Source: JBIOHJ01 sp044448905
GTDB taxonomy: Bacteria; Bacteroidota; Bacteroidia; AKYH767-A; OLB10
Direction of reading: 5' to 3'
Assembly (NCBI GenBank): GCA_044448905.1
Contig: JBIOHJ010000067.1
Location: 1-17,645, forward strand
Length of the DNA stretch: 17,645 bases
The translations under genes and the position numbers were made by a program. The notes beneath the pieces were generated by a model. It was not told the DNA's origin, did not search any database, and saw only the letters and a list, made by a program, of their open reading frames with translations. Below are positions 8,494 through 15,566 of this stretch, one piece after another (position 1 is the stretch's first letter; each line of letters opens with the position of its first letter).

Positions 8494-9252
8494 TTAAAAA
8501 TTAATTATGCCAACATCAGTTACTACACCTGTGGTAACAACAACATTATTAATTGTTATGGGGAGCAGTGGAAGATCGGGTGTAAGGGTTACGTTATATG
8601 TTCCCGCGGGAACTCCTTGGATAAGAAACTCACCGTTTGAATCAGTCACCGAAGAATAAGTAACGTTCCCGTTTGTTGCGGCAACTGTAGAATGTACATT
8701 AAAAGGAGAAACCTTGCCTTTAATAGAACCGCTGATTGCAACATCAACAACCCTGATAACCGGTTTGAGTTGGTATTCGCCATTACCGGTGGTTACTATC
8801 GATTGCGCGGCATCAAAATCGAGTAAAAGCATATAAGCGACTCCTGCTTCCAATGATTTATGAACTTGCAGCTTCAGTCCCGACTGCTGTGCGCTCGGTG
8901 TGCTCAACGGGTAGCTTACACTGTCAACCACCACCGAATTATTACTTCCTAAAATGAGCCGTACCTGTGCAATCATTCCCGCCTGCAGACTTCCGGTAGC
9001 GATAAGTGTATCAGCACCATTAGCAAAATCAAGCAGGTTATAAATTCCCGCATTCACATTCAGGTTAGTCGCAATGCCGCTGTTTCCTGTAATTTCTACT
9101 TGCTGTAAGTCAATATACACCGCATCGTAGTTTGCAGGTGCATCAGTCATTAATATGGAAAATGAAGCCATGCCTGTTTCTGCATCCTTTTTACATGAGG
9201 CAAGAAATAAACTAATAAACACTAGGCTCAGGAAAATTATTTTAGTTTTCAT
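8494..9252 (-). CDS. DUF4382 lipoprotein with C-terminal carboxypeptidase-regulatory-like domain
   Basis: This 252-residue lipoprotein has a clean signal peptide and lipobox (LASC, lipid-bearing C20). Residues about 27-170 are the DUF4382 domain: FSILMTDAPANYDAVYIDLQQVEI, then a beta-rich body with the conserved end LKPVIRV. Residues about 172-252 form a transthyretin-like/carboxypeptidase regulatory beta-sandwich (GSIKGKVSP ... DSNGEFLIQGVPAGTYNVTLTP). It is anchored in the periplasm or at the surface; the ligand is unknown. It is the first gene of a two-gene operon with the barrel protein. No good TAnnTTTG match was found upstream of it. Confidence 0.88.
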   Translation of the reverse strand: MKTKIIFLSLVFISLFLASCKKDAETGMASFSILMTDAPANYDAVYIDLQQVEITGNSGIATNLNVNAGIYNLLDFANGADTLIATGSLQAGMIAQVRLILGSNNSVVVDSVSYPLSTPSAQQSGLKLQVHKSLEAGVAYMLLLDFDAAQSIVTTGNGEYQLKPVIRVVDVAISGSIKGKVSPFNVHSTVAATNGNVTYSSVTDSNGEFLIQGVPAGTYNVTLTPDLPLLPITINNVVVTTGVVTDVGIINF

Positions 9253-9597
9253 GGGGGAGTTTTTACCAATAATGTCTCAGAAATTATGCCCAAGGGCATT
9301 GTAATTGTATACAGCTGAAAACCAATTAGTACACAACCCATCCGAAACCTCTAAAAATCCATTATGGGAAACAACTTCCGCTATTAATTTTAATATGGGA
9401 AGAGGCTTCAGAGAAATACTGAAAAATTTTATTATTTGGGCTAATATTTATGTTAACATGGTAAGTGTATAAAATATGATGGTTAAAGTTGCATAATTTA
9501 AAATTTATTCATAATATTGTACTGTCTTTCCTGCGCATAAAACCAACAGTCAAAGGCACGCTGAATAACCAAAACATTGCTTTAGTTTTAGTGATTT
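9253..9597. other. 345-bp AT-rich intergenic region between divergent genes
   Basis: No convincing ORF or RNA gene is seen. It must hold the promoters of the DUF4382 operon (-) and of the receiver-like gene (+), but neither strand has an exact TAnnTTTG; the closest on the plus strand are TAGTTTTA near 9584-9591 and TATTATTTG (one extra base) near 9430-9438. Small features: ATTATGGGAA and AATATGGGAA form a direct repeat, and GAAACCTCT pairs with AGAGGCTTC at 8 of 9 bases around them, so a regulator-binding site or weak RNA hairpin is possible. Confidence 0.4.
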
Positions 9598-10047
9598 ATG
9601 GAAAAAACAAAAATCCTGGTTTGCGACCTCGATCAAAGTAGTCTCGAACTATTACAGAAATTAATTACCAATCAAATTATTGATTCCGCAATTTATTTAA
9701 GCGACCCGAACAATTTTTTAAAGCTGGTTCAGTTTCATAACCCCCATTTGATAATTACAGATAGCAGGTTTTGGTATTACCACGATGGTAACAGTACCAT
9801 TCAGCAATTGCGGAAAAATTATTCTACCCCGGTTATTATTTTGGAAAACAAGGGCAGCGAAAAAATAATTTCAAACATCTCATTCAACTTGGGTGGTGTT
9901 TATTATGTAAACGGAACAAACGGAATTTCCGATTTAATCAAATCAATTACCAGTGCGGGTGCAAAACGTTTTGCCATAACTTCCAATTTAATGAACCGCT
10001 TTAGCCACCTAAAAAAAATTTTCAAACGCTTTCAGGCTGCATCATAA
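9598..10047 (+). CDS. Orphan degenerate receiver-domain (CheY-like) protein
   Basis: This 149-residue protein has the start of a response-regulator receiver: KILVCDLD (D10 and D12, acidic pocket), then NPHLIITDSRF with D55 at the phosphorylation position, then TPVIILENKG for beta-4. In the beta-5 region the conserved Lys-Pro is replaced by Val-Asn-Gly (YYVNGTNGISDLI), and the usual Thr/Ser switch after beta-4 is Glu. It is therefore an atypical receiver that may not respond to phosphate normally. There is no output domain after residue about 125, only a basic helix (LKKIFKRFQ). No histidine kinase or partner lies nearby. A single-domain signalling protein or decayed regulator are both possible. 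Confidence 0.7.
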   Translation: MEKTKILVCDLDQSSLELLQKLITNQIIDSAIYLSDPNNFLKLVQFHNPHLIITDSRFWYYHDGNSTIQQLRKNYSTPVIILENKGSEKIISNISFNLGGVYYVNGTNGISDLIKSITSAGAKRFAITSNLMNRFSHLKKIFKRFQAAS

Positions 10048-10107
10048 ACAATTCCCTGTTCTGCCCAAGAGTAAAACCAAAACCCTTAACCAAACAATTA
10101 AAATAAC

Positions 10108-10140
10108 AAAAGCCCGCCTTCCAGCGGGCTTTTCCCTATT
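10108..10140 (+). terminator. Rho-independent terminator, possibly bidirectional
   Basis: AAAAGCCCGC (10108-10117) and GCGGGCTTTT (10124-10133) form a perfect 10-bp stem with a 6-nt loop. It lies 61 nt after the receiver-like gene. On the minus strand the arm is also followed by a T-rich tract (CTTTTGTTATTTT), so it may stop transcripts coming from the 10214-11125 gene as well. Confidence 0.85.
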
Positions 10141-10153
10141 CGTTAATTCAGGG

Positions 10154-10174
10154 CAAAAGTCCTGCGGACTTTTG
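10154..10174. repeat. Perfect 9-bp palindromic hairpin (CAAAAGTCC TGC GGACTTTTG)
   Basis: Two 9-base arms around a 3-nt loop make a compact hairpin between two convergent genes, just after a proper terminator. No T-tract extends it, so it is not itself a typical terminator. Its right arm (GGACTTTTGAG) recurs at 7169-7179. It may be a small interspersed palindrome. Confidence 0.5.
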
Positions 10175-10213
10175 AGCCGGTTCGTGCTGAGTAATTCGTT
10201 ATTCGTTGATAAA

Positions 10214-11125
10214 TTATATCTTCACCATCTCCACCGTCAATCGTTCCTTCTCCCCGGGATCCATATCAATATTCTTTATAATTACCTTCTCATATCCCAA
10301 CACCTCCACAGTAATGTCATACAGTTGAGGCTCCATTTCCGAAATCTCTCCTATACCCAATCCGTTAGTGCTTGCTGTATAAGTGCGTTCCGGGCTTTTT
10401 GCGGTAATCAGCGCGTTATTCAGCGGGCTTTGATTTCCGGCTTCCACAACTGTAAAGTCAATCTCGGTCTTAAAATATCCCGGATCATCCAGCCTGCGTG
10501 CGTTAAAATAGTCAGCATAAAACTGCGGAGCGCTCTCTTTAAAATTTTCCATCGCTTTGTCGAGTTGGTCCTTCAGCACTTTTTCACACCGCTTAAATAA
10601 TGTCCTCTTCAAAATATCCGTTGCCGATTTCCTTTCCGATAAAACTCTTTTCGGAGCGCCAGCCAGTCCTTCAAAAATGTCAATTATATCCTGGTAATCG
10701 TCAAGGTTCTGTTGCGTTACACCGTAATTGGCAAGGTTTGCCAGTTCGGCTGTTGCCTGCGCATGAATAATATTCGCGCGGTCAATCGCCTTGTTTGTTC
10801 TCGTTTTTCTCAGTTTCGAAAAAGAGAAATTTACGTTCACAAACAAATCTTCCTTGCCTGCTACGCTGGCGTAATTTTGTACCTTGCTTCTTATAACGTT
10901 GCCCGTATTCGCCATCACATTCCATGCTGCTTCCTTGCTTGCTGTGGCGCCTTGCGGTCCCGTTTCCTGTTTCTGTGCCTGTGTGTTAATGCTGCCGAAA
11001 ACAATTTTAAAGGCATCGTACGCGGCAACAAACCCCGGTTGGTTTTGCCATACATTAATGGCATCATCGCATACTAATATTACCGACCGGTTCGAATTCT
11101 GACGTGAGTTTTGATACTTGTTCAT
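10214..11125 (-). CDS. Hypothetical protein with C-terminal carboxypeptidase-regulatory-like (transthyretin-fold) domain
   Basis: This 303-residue protein has no signal peptide or membrane segment and is not assigned to a named family. Residues about 10-220 are mainly helical: an N-terminal part beginning NRSVILVCDDAINVWQNQPGFVAAY, a middle basic stretch (FSKLRKTRTNKAIDRA) and helices rich in A, L and K. Residues about 224-303 look like a small beta-sandwich (SPLNNALITAKSPERTYTASTNGLG, then GEISEMEPQLYDITVEVLGYEK), similar to carboxypeptidase regulatory-like repeats that are normally extracytoplasmic, which is odd for a protein without export signal. The possible promoter for this gene (TATAAATTTTG on the minus strand, near 11243-11253) is one base off consensus spacing. 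Confidence 0.7.
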   Translation of the reverse strand: MNKYQNSRQNSNRSVILVCDDAINVWQNQPGFVAAYDAFKIVFGSINTQAQKQETGPQGATASKEAAWNVMANTGNVIRSKVQNYASVAGKEDLFVNVNFSFSKLRKTRTNKAIDRANIIHAQATAELANLANYGVTQQNLDDYQDIIDIFEGLAGAPKRVLSERKSATDILKRTLFKRCEKVLKDQLDKAMENFKESAPQFYADYFNARRLDDPGYFKTEIDFTVVEAGNQSPLNNALITAKSPERTYTASTNGLGIGEISEMEPQLYDITVEVLGYEKVIIKNIDMDPGEKERLTVEMVKI

Positions 11126-11201
11126 TTTGTTTTTGTTTTAAATTGTTAATATTATTTTTTAGTTTAGTTTAATCTTTACTCATTGTTAAATTTATTTCCT
11201 G

Positions 11202-11209
11202 TATCTTTG
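11202..11209 (+). promoter_or_regulatory. Orphan promoter-like -7 element (TATCTTTG) with upstream TTG
   Basis: This is an exact TAnnTTTG match with TTG at 11183-11185; the 16-bp spacing is shorter than the usual 19-21. It points away from the 10214-11125 gene and toward the 3' end of the abi gene, and no ORF follows it. It would drive the candidate small RNA described next, or be a chance match. Confidence 0.3.
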
Positions 11210-11213
11210 TTTC

Positions 11214-11319
11214 GTTTAACACTCAACCTAAACAGAAACAAAATTTATATCGTTTTTCGTTTCAAAAGGTTATAGTCCACCCGTCAAATTAATTGATTTT
11301 CAAAAAGAAATCTTTTTTT
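11214..11319 (+). ncRNA. Candidate small RNA between the hypothetical gene and abi (low confidence)
   Basis: After the -7 element, about 80 nt without a usable ORF lead to GATTT (11295-11299) and AAATC (11308-11312), a short AT-rich stem, followed by seven T (11313-11319). Promoter plus terminator-like end would give an RNA of roughly 105 nt ending about 68 nt before the stop codon of convergent abi. The terminator stem is weak and the promoter spacing is imperfect. Confidence 0.25.
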
Positions 11320-11386
11320 ATTCTCTTCTTTTTTCTTCTTTCCCGGTATGAAAAAGCGAGGGGATTGAGAAGTGTGTTAGTCCATT

Positions 11387-12286
11387 TCAAATCTTCCACA
11401 ATGGTTCCGTTCGCCATGTATTTGGGAAGCCCATAGCTGTAACGTCAACATTTGAATATTTTGCAAGCAAAACATTAAATCTGTTTCTAAAAGTATTATT
11501 TGGATTTACACCTTGTAATAAATAATTAATCATACTAAGAATAAAATAGCTGCGGTTATTGCTGATATTCGTATCAACAAGCCATTGTTTACGTGGGTTT
11601 CGGGGAACTTGTGGTCTGATGCTCATTGCCCTGTTCCATAACCGTGTATGATGAGCACATACATTTCTTAAATAAACAATACTATGCAACCACGTTTCAA
11701 AAACAGTATCTGCCAATCCGAAATAATGTGCAATTTCTCTTTTTTCTTTTCCCGGCTTCAGATTTTTATACAGCATAGATAATGAGCCAAAGGAACTTAT
11801 TTCCATTGTCATCCAGCTTGGAGGAAGCGGATCGGAATATTTATTTTTAAATGCGACTATAAATTGTTCATCGCTTCGGTTAAATTCTTCACCTATTTTT
11901 GACAGGGCATTGGCATGTGATATCGGGCTGAGAAAAAGATTGGGCTGCTGAAACCAAAATGGACCGTGCGCATGTGACAAAATGTATATCATTTTTGCAC
12001 GTATCGACACTTCTATTTTTTCAAGTTCTGCCAAAACCATTTTCCGTAGTTCACGGTCAAAGCAATACAACTTAAAAGCGATTTCAAATGTTGCATCGGC
12101 TTTAAAGGTATGATTTTGTTTGTCCGACAAAAGAGGATACCAGTAACCGCTGAGCCGGTAATAGCTAATGTTCTCCAATAAATGCAAAACTTTTGCCTCG
12201 TTCGCTACTTTTAACCCTCTTGTTTTAAGTTGCTGAAGCTGCTGAGTATAAGTAAGTGCATTTTTTGTGTAGGGAATTTTGCTCAT
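11387..12286 (-). CDS. Abi family protein (Abi_2; AbiD/AbiF-like HEPN domain)
   Basis: This 299-residue protein fits the Abi_2 family: N-terminal YTQQLQQLKTRGL, LENISYYRLSGYWYPLL (38-53), FDRELRKMVLAELEKIEVSIRAKM (76-99) and a HEPN-type RNase motif RNVCAHH (R207, N208, H212) followed by RLWNR. Proteins of this kind stop phage growth by harming the infected cell, and HEPN domains usually cut RNA. From memory of published work, AbiF is a toxin held in check by a non-coding RNA and is the likely ancestor of Cas13. No partner antitoxin protein is encoded beside it. The upstream gap instead holds a promoter match and a terminator-like hairpin ending 7 nt before the ATG. It follows the R-M gene in the same direction. 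An alternative role is a stand-alone RNase with another trigger. Confidence 0.88.
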   Translation of the reverse strand: MSKIPYTKNALTYTQQLQQLKTRGLKVANEAKVLHLLENISYYRLSGYWYPLLSDKQNHTFKADATFEIAFKLYCFDRELRKMVLAELEKIEVSIRAKMIYILSHAHGPFWFQQPNLFLSPISHANALSKIGEEFNRSDEQFIVAFKNKYSDPLPPSWMTMEISSFGSLSMLYKNLKPGKEKREIAHYFGLADTVFETWLHSIVYLRNVCAHHTRLWNRAMSIRPQVPRNPRKQWLVDTNISNNRSYFILSMINYLLQGVNPNNTFRNRFNVLLAKYSNVDVTAMGFPNTWRTEPLWKI

Positions 12287-12292
12287 AGGTCT

Positions 12293-12350
12293 AAAAATAA
12301 AAAGCTTACCCTGAGCGCGCTGATCTTACGGGAAGCGGGGTAAGCATGTT
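12293..12350 (-). ncRNA. Candidate RNA antitoxin / leader RNA upstream of abi
   Basis: On the minus strand GCTTACCC (12345-12338) and GGGTAAGC (12311-12304) form a perfect 8-bp stem, extended inside by GCG/CGC (12337-12335 with 12318-12316) across a small asymmetric bulge. The 3' arm is followed by T5-A-T5 (about 12303-12293), the form of an intrinsic terminator. With the -7 element just upstream, the predicted RNA is about 55 nt and almost entirely hairpin. A second GTAAG within the loop (12330-12326) can pair with the 5' CTTAC instead, so two folds compete. Readings: an independent RNA antitoxin, an attenuator controlling abi, or simply the terminator of the upstream R-M gene. The promoter position and the directional T-tract favour one of the first two, but this is inference. 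Confidence 0.5.
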
Positions 12351-12354
12351 GATG

Positions 12355-12362
12355 CAAATATA
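12355..12362 (-). promoter_or_regulatory. -7 promoter element (TATATTTG) for the abi leader/RNA
   Basis: An exact TAnnTTTG match on the minus strand, within the 176-bp gap between the R-M and abi genes and about 70 nt before the abi ATG. Transcription would start around 12350, right at the foot of the hairpin. No TTG at the expected upstream spacing is present. Confidence 0.45.
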
Positions 12363-12462
12363 CGTTCATATTGTTCATTAGATACACCTCTCTGGATTTT
12401 TTCATTCAATCTTTAAACATCTAAAAGTTAATCATTTAATTTTCCATCTATTAAGAAATATA

Positions 12463-15384
12463 CTATAATTCCCCTTCCCACTTCACACAATCCCCGCTCA
12501 CAAACCTCTCCTTATCTTTCACCCATTCCGGTAACCCCGGGCTTTGCACTTTTTCTCCCCGTTTCTCCTTCTCATGCACCTTTAAATTCAACTCCAAAAG
12601 CTGCGTTAGCAAATCTTTGCTTTCATCAAATCCATATGCATCCATCACCGCCTTATCCAATGCCTCATGCAAATCCTTAATATGATTTTTTCCCGGCTGT
12701 TCCAGTATCCTGTACAAATCCCTCAGCGAATATTTATAATCTTTCATCGCGTCATTTCGTGCATCTCTTAATGCTTTTGCTGCCTTTGCTACTTTTTCTA
12801 TTTGTTTTTCTGTTGGGTTTTGTGGCCAGGGAAAGGTATCCCAAACAGGATCAATTGTGTATCGGTAATCTCCCTTTAATGTTGAGCATTTCGCTTTCCA
12901 CCATTCCCAATGAATAGTTGATTGTAAAATTCCGAATGAATAATAATCATCAAACATAAAAGAGATTAATGAAGCGTTGGGTCTGATTTCTGAACTAATA
13001 AATTCGAAAATATTCCGTTTTGAAACTGCAGAAACTGCAATATATCTCTTGCTCTCTTTTAGGTGTTCAACGAGTTCTGGTCTTTTTCCAATCAATTGCC
13101 ACCATGAAGAATAATATTGTTGATAGCTTTTACTAATACGGGCATTCTTATCTTTTTTTAATAATTTCTCATTTTCTTTTATTTCATTTTCTGCATCCAC
13201 CTTTCGGGTTGGTAAAACTTTTTCCGTGATTATTTTAAATAACTCTTTATAAGAAGATGCTTTCATTAAATCCATTTGTGAAAAGTCAATTACGAAACGC
13301 TCAGGTTGAGAATTAAAATTTGAAACCAATTCCCTTCCTATAAGGTATGGTTTTAAGATATCGTTATTCTTTTTATTTTTTTCAATTAATGTAGTTGCTT
13401 CTTTTCGTGTAAGCAAAAAACCTTCATGCCCATGCTTTTGTCCCATAATGCAAAATGCTGGCTTTGGACTATTGACATCCAAATACTTTGCAGATGTTAA
13501 ATCAATATTTAAACTTAAGCTGCTGTTAATTTCATCAACAGGTTTACTATGCAGGTTCATTTTCTCATCAGGATAAAATAAAATTTTCTCACCTATATAT
13601 TTCCCCTTTTTCCAATTAACAATTGAAACAAAAACCACCGCATCACCTGACCACACTTCGGACGAAACAGCATTATAAATTACGCCTCCATTGTCTACTA
13701 TATAATCCAAACTGCTTTCCCGGCTGTTATTTTCACGTATGCTGTTTGTTCCGACCAGCCCGGCATACCCACCTTCTTTTAAATGCTTATGAGCTTTATA
13801 AAACCAATAAGTACAGAAGTCGGCATACTTGTTCATTTCAGGATAGGCATCCCACAACTTATTTAAATACTCTCTGCCAAATTCATTCAGCATTTTACTT
13901 CTTGCCTGGTAAGGCGGATTGCCAATTATCGCATCCGCTTCCGGCCAAACTCTCGGCTTATTGTCATCGGTAAGTAATGAATCAGCACAAATAATATTTG
14001 CATCAAGATTATCTAACGGTAAGGCATCCTCTCTGTCATGTGCATCTTTGTTTTGTGTTACCCAAAGTTCTTTTGCCACCATCAGCGTAACCTTTGCTAA
14101 TTCAATTGCATCATCTTTTATGTCAATACCATAAAATTGTTTGATGCTCACAAAAGGTTCGTTTATCAAAAAGCGCGTAAGTCTTTTTGCGTCATTTGGT
14201 TTTGTACTCAGCGCACGTATTCTGTTCAGCAATGTGCGCTCCAGCAGTTTCATTTCCTTAAAAGCTATAAATAAAAAGTTACCGCTTCCGCAAGCAGGGT
14301 CAAGCACCTTAAAATTCCGTAATTCACCAATCAACTGGTAAAGTTCATCCAGTGTATCTGCCTGCTCAATTTTCCGTTTCCACGGCTGCACAATTACCGG
14401 GTCAACCACTTTCATAATATCCGTTTCATGCGTGTAGTGAGCGCCTAACATGTGGCGTTCATCTTTTCCCATAAAACTTTCAAAAATGTTTCCGAAAATT
14501 GCCGGGTTTACATGGTTCCAGTTTTTATGTGCGGCAAATTCAAGCATCGTAACTTCACGTTTGTGCAGTTCAATTGGATAAATGTTTTTAAAAAGTCCCC
14601 CGTTAAAATAATCAACACCCTTATATTTTCCTGCCGGTGTAACACCTTCCGAATTCATTTGAGTAAACAACCCCGCAATTAAATCGTACGATTGCGGAAC
14701 CTTATCAACCTTAAAGTCGCTGTCAGCCACCGCTACACACTCATCAATCAGGCGCGTAAAAATTTTTTCAGGCAGTAGCCCTGTATCTTCTGCAAACATT
14801 GCCACTATGCATTGAAGGCAATATTGCAAGGCATGTTCCTTTTTAATGCCGCGCTTGCACATCGTTATAAAGATTGATGCAATTTTCTTTGCAGCGTCTT
14901 CCGTTACATCTTCACGGTCTGATGCAAATACCGGCTTTCTTGGCTCAGGAAATAAAAAGGCAAATGCCTGTTTGCGTTTTTCAAGCTCCGGCAGTTTTAT
15001 TATATCAACCGGGTCATATAGTTTGGTGTTTAAATCATAAATCCAGAACTCATCAAAATTGCAAAGTATGGTGTACTGCGGTCTGTTAGGAACCAATTGA
15101 AGCCAGTATGAAAATGCCTGCTGGTAATGGTCGCCTAAATCCTCTCCGCGCTTTTTCATTTCAATCAGCACACGCGGCTTCCAGACCAAATCAGCAAACG
15201 AAGTGCTTTTCCTTTGCTCATTTCTTATTCTGAATTCACATTCTGCTCCCGCACCTTTATAACCATCCTCATATCCCAACGCACTAAAAAAGCGGTCAAG
15301 AAAAGTTTGCGCTTCTCCCTTTTCATCGCCTTTGATGTGCTTGGCGCAATATTTAATGAACTCGGTTAAGGATTGTTCTGACAT
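12463..15384 (-). CDS. Single-chain type IIG/IIL restriction-modification enzyme (MmeI-like)
   Basis: This 973-residue protein joins nuclease, methyltransferase and target recognition in one chain. The N-terminal PD-(D/E)XK motif is D65-x9-E75-x-K77 (FADLVWKPRVLIEMKKRG), the spacing known from MmeI. A helical linker follows, then the adenine-N6 methyltransferase with SAM motif LDPACGSGNFL (DPACGSG 362-368) and catalytic NPPY (489-492). The target recognition part lies at about 590-830 and a helical C-terminus follows (LRDARNDAMKDYKYSLRDLYRILE). It cuts unmodified foreign DNA while marking host DNA on one strand. All motifs look intact. Hand counts give about 31% GC for 12901-13620 (residues about 588-828) against about 42% for 14221-14520, suggesting exchange of the specificity region. 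A near-consensus -7 element TATCTTTA lies at 15410-15403. It could instead be a BREX-type PglX-like methylase, but the nuclease motif and lack of BREX genes argue against that. Confidence 0.85.
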   Translation of the reverse strand: MSEQSLTEFIKYCAKHIKGDEKGEAQTFLDRFFSALGYEDGYKGAGAECEFRIRNEQRKSTSFADLVWKPRVLIEMKKRGEDLGDHYQQAFSYWLQLVPNRPQYTILCNFDEFWIYDLNTKLYDPVDIIKLPELEKRKQAFAFLFPEPRKPVFASDREDVTEDAAKKIASIFITMCKRGIKKEHALQYCLQCIVAMFAEDTGLLPEKIFTRLIDECVAVADSDFKVDKVPQSYDLIAGLFTQMNSEGVTPAGKYKGVDYFNGGLFKNIYPIELHKREVTMLEFAAHKNWNHVNPAIFGNIFESFMGKDERHMLGAHYTHETDIMKVVDPVIVQPWKRKIEQADTLDELYQLIGELRNFKVLDPACGSGNFLFIAFKEMKLLERTLLNRIRALSTKPNDAKRLTRFLINEPFVSIKQFYGIDIKDDAIELAKVTLMVAKELWVTQNKDAHDREDALPLDNLDANIICADSLLTDDNKPRVWPEADAIIGNPPYQARSKMLNEFGREYLNKLWDAYPEMNKYADFCTYWFYKAHKHLKEGGYAGLVGTNSIRENNSRESSLDYIVDNGGVIYNAVSSEVWSGDAVVFVSIVNWKKGKYIGEKILFYPDEKMNLHSKPVDEINSSLSLNIDLTSAKYLDVNSPKPAFCIMGQKHGHEGFLLTRKEATTLIEKNKKNNDILKPYLIGRELVSNFNSQPERFVIDFSQMDLMKASSYKELFKIITEKVLPTRKVDAENEIKENEKLLKKDKNARISKSYQQYYSSWWQLIGKRPELVEHLKESKRYIAVSAVSKRNIFEFISSEIRPNASLISFMFDDYYSFGILQSTIHWEWWKAKCSTLKGDYRYTIDPVWDTFPWPQNPTEKQIEKVAKAAKALRDARNDAMKDYKYSLRDLYRILEQPGKNHIKDLHEALDKAVMDAYGFDESKDLLTQLLELNLKVHEKEKRGEKVQSPGLPEWVKDKERFVSGDCVKWEGEL

Positions 15385-15424
15385 GGGAGATTAAAAAGCG
15401 GATAAAGATAATGTTTCTGTTTTT

Positions 15425-15432
15425 TACCTTTG
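15425..15432 (+). promoter_or_regulatory. -7 promoter element (TACCTTTG) for the small basic protein
   Basis: Exact TAnnTTTG match ending 19 nt before the ATG at 15452, so the leader would be about 12-15 nt. It sits 15 nt from the opposite-strand TATCTTTA of the R-M gene, making a compact divergent promoter region. Confidence 0.45.
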
Positions 15433-15451
15433 TATTTAAAATCTAACACAC

Positions 15452-15562
15452 ATGCCTGACAATCCAAAAAAGAAAAAACTTGACCGCAAACGTGAAAGCA
15501 AACAGAAATGGGAAAAAGAATACAAAAGAAAAAAACCGCTTAAAGGGAAACCCAATAGCTGA
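15452..15562 (+). CDS. Very basic 36-residue small protein
   Basis: ATG at 15452 opens a 36-codon frame ending TGA at 15562: begins MPDNPKKKKLDRKRESKQK and continues with EKEYKRKKPLKGKPNS. More than 40% of the residues are K or R. It has its own -7 element at a sensible distance and is in the opposite direction to both neighbours, the only ORF in this gap. The start (M-x-D-N-x-x-K...D-x-K/R) recalls, weakly, the N-terminus of DUF3606 and other short lysine-rich Bacteroidota proteins. A nucleic-acid-binding role is possible from charge alone; no function is claimed. Its stop is 4 nt from that of the convergent dGTPase gene. Confidence 0.55.
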   Translation: MPDNPKKKKLDRKRESKQKWEKEYKRKKPLKGKPNS

Positions 15563-15566
15563 AATT

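Noticed and set aside
10172..11102. Open frames on the plus strand opposite the 10214-11125 gene (142, 121 and 72 codons)
   Set aside because: Compositions rich in C, R and H with no domain pattern, and no promoter; the minus-strand frame is continuous with an ordered domain, so these are shadows.
12287..12462. Tandem repeats upstream of abi as in type III (ToxN-type) RNA antitoxins
   Set aside because: No tandem repeated unit is present; the candidate RNA is a single hairpin.
11387..12462. CRISPR array or Cas13-like system at the AbiF-like gene
   Set aside because: No direct repeats with spacers, one HEPN motif of the Rx4H type and only 299 residues; this is Abi, not Cas13.
12463..15384. 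BREX (PglX) or DISARM methylase
   Set aside because: The N-terminal D-x9-ExK nuclease motif fits MmeI-like enzymes and no other BREX or DISARM genes are in the window.
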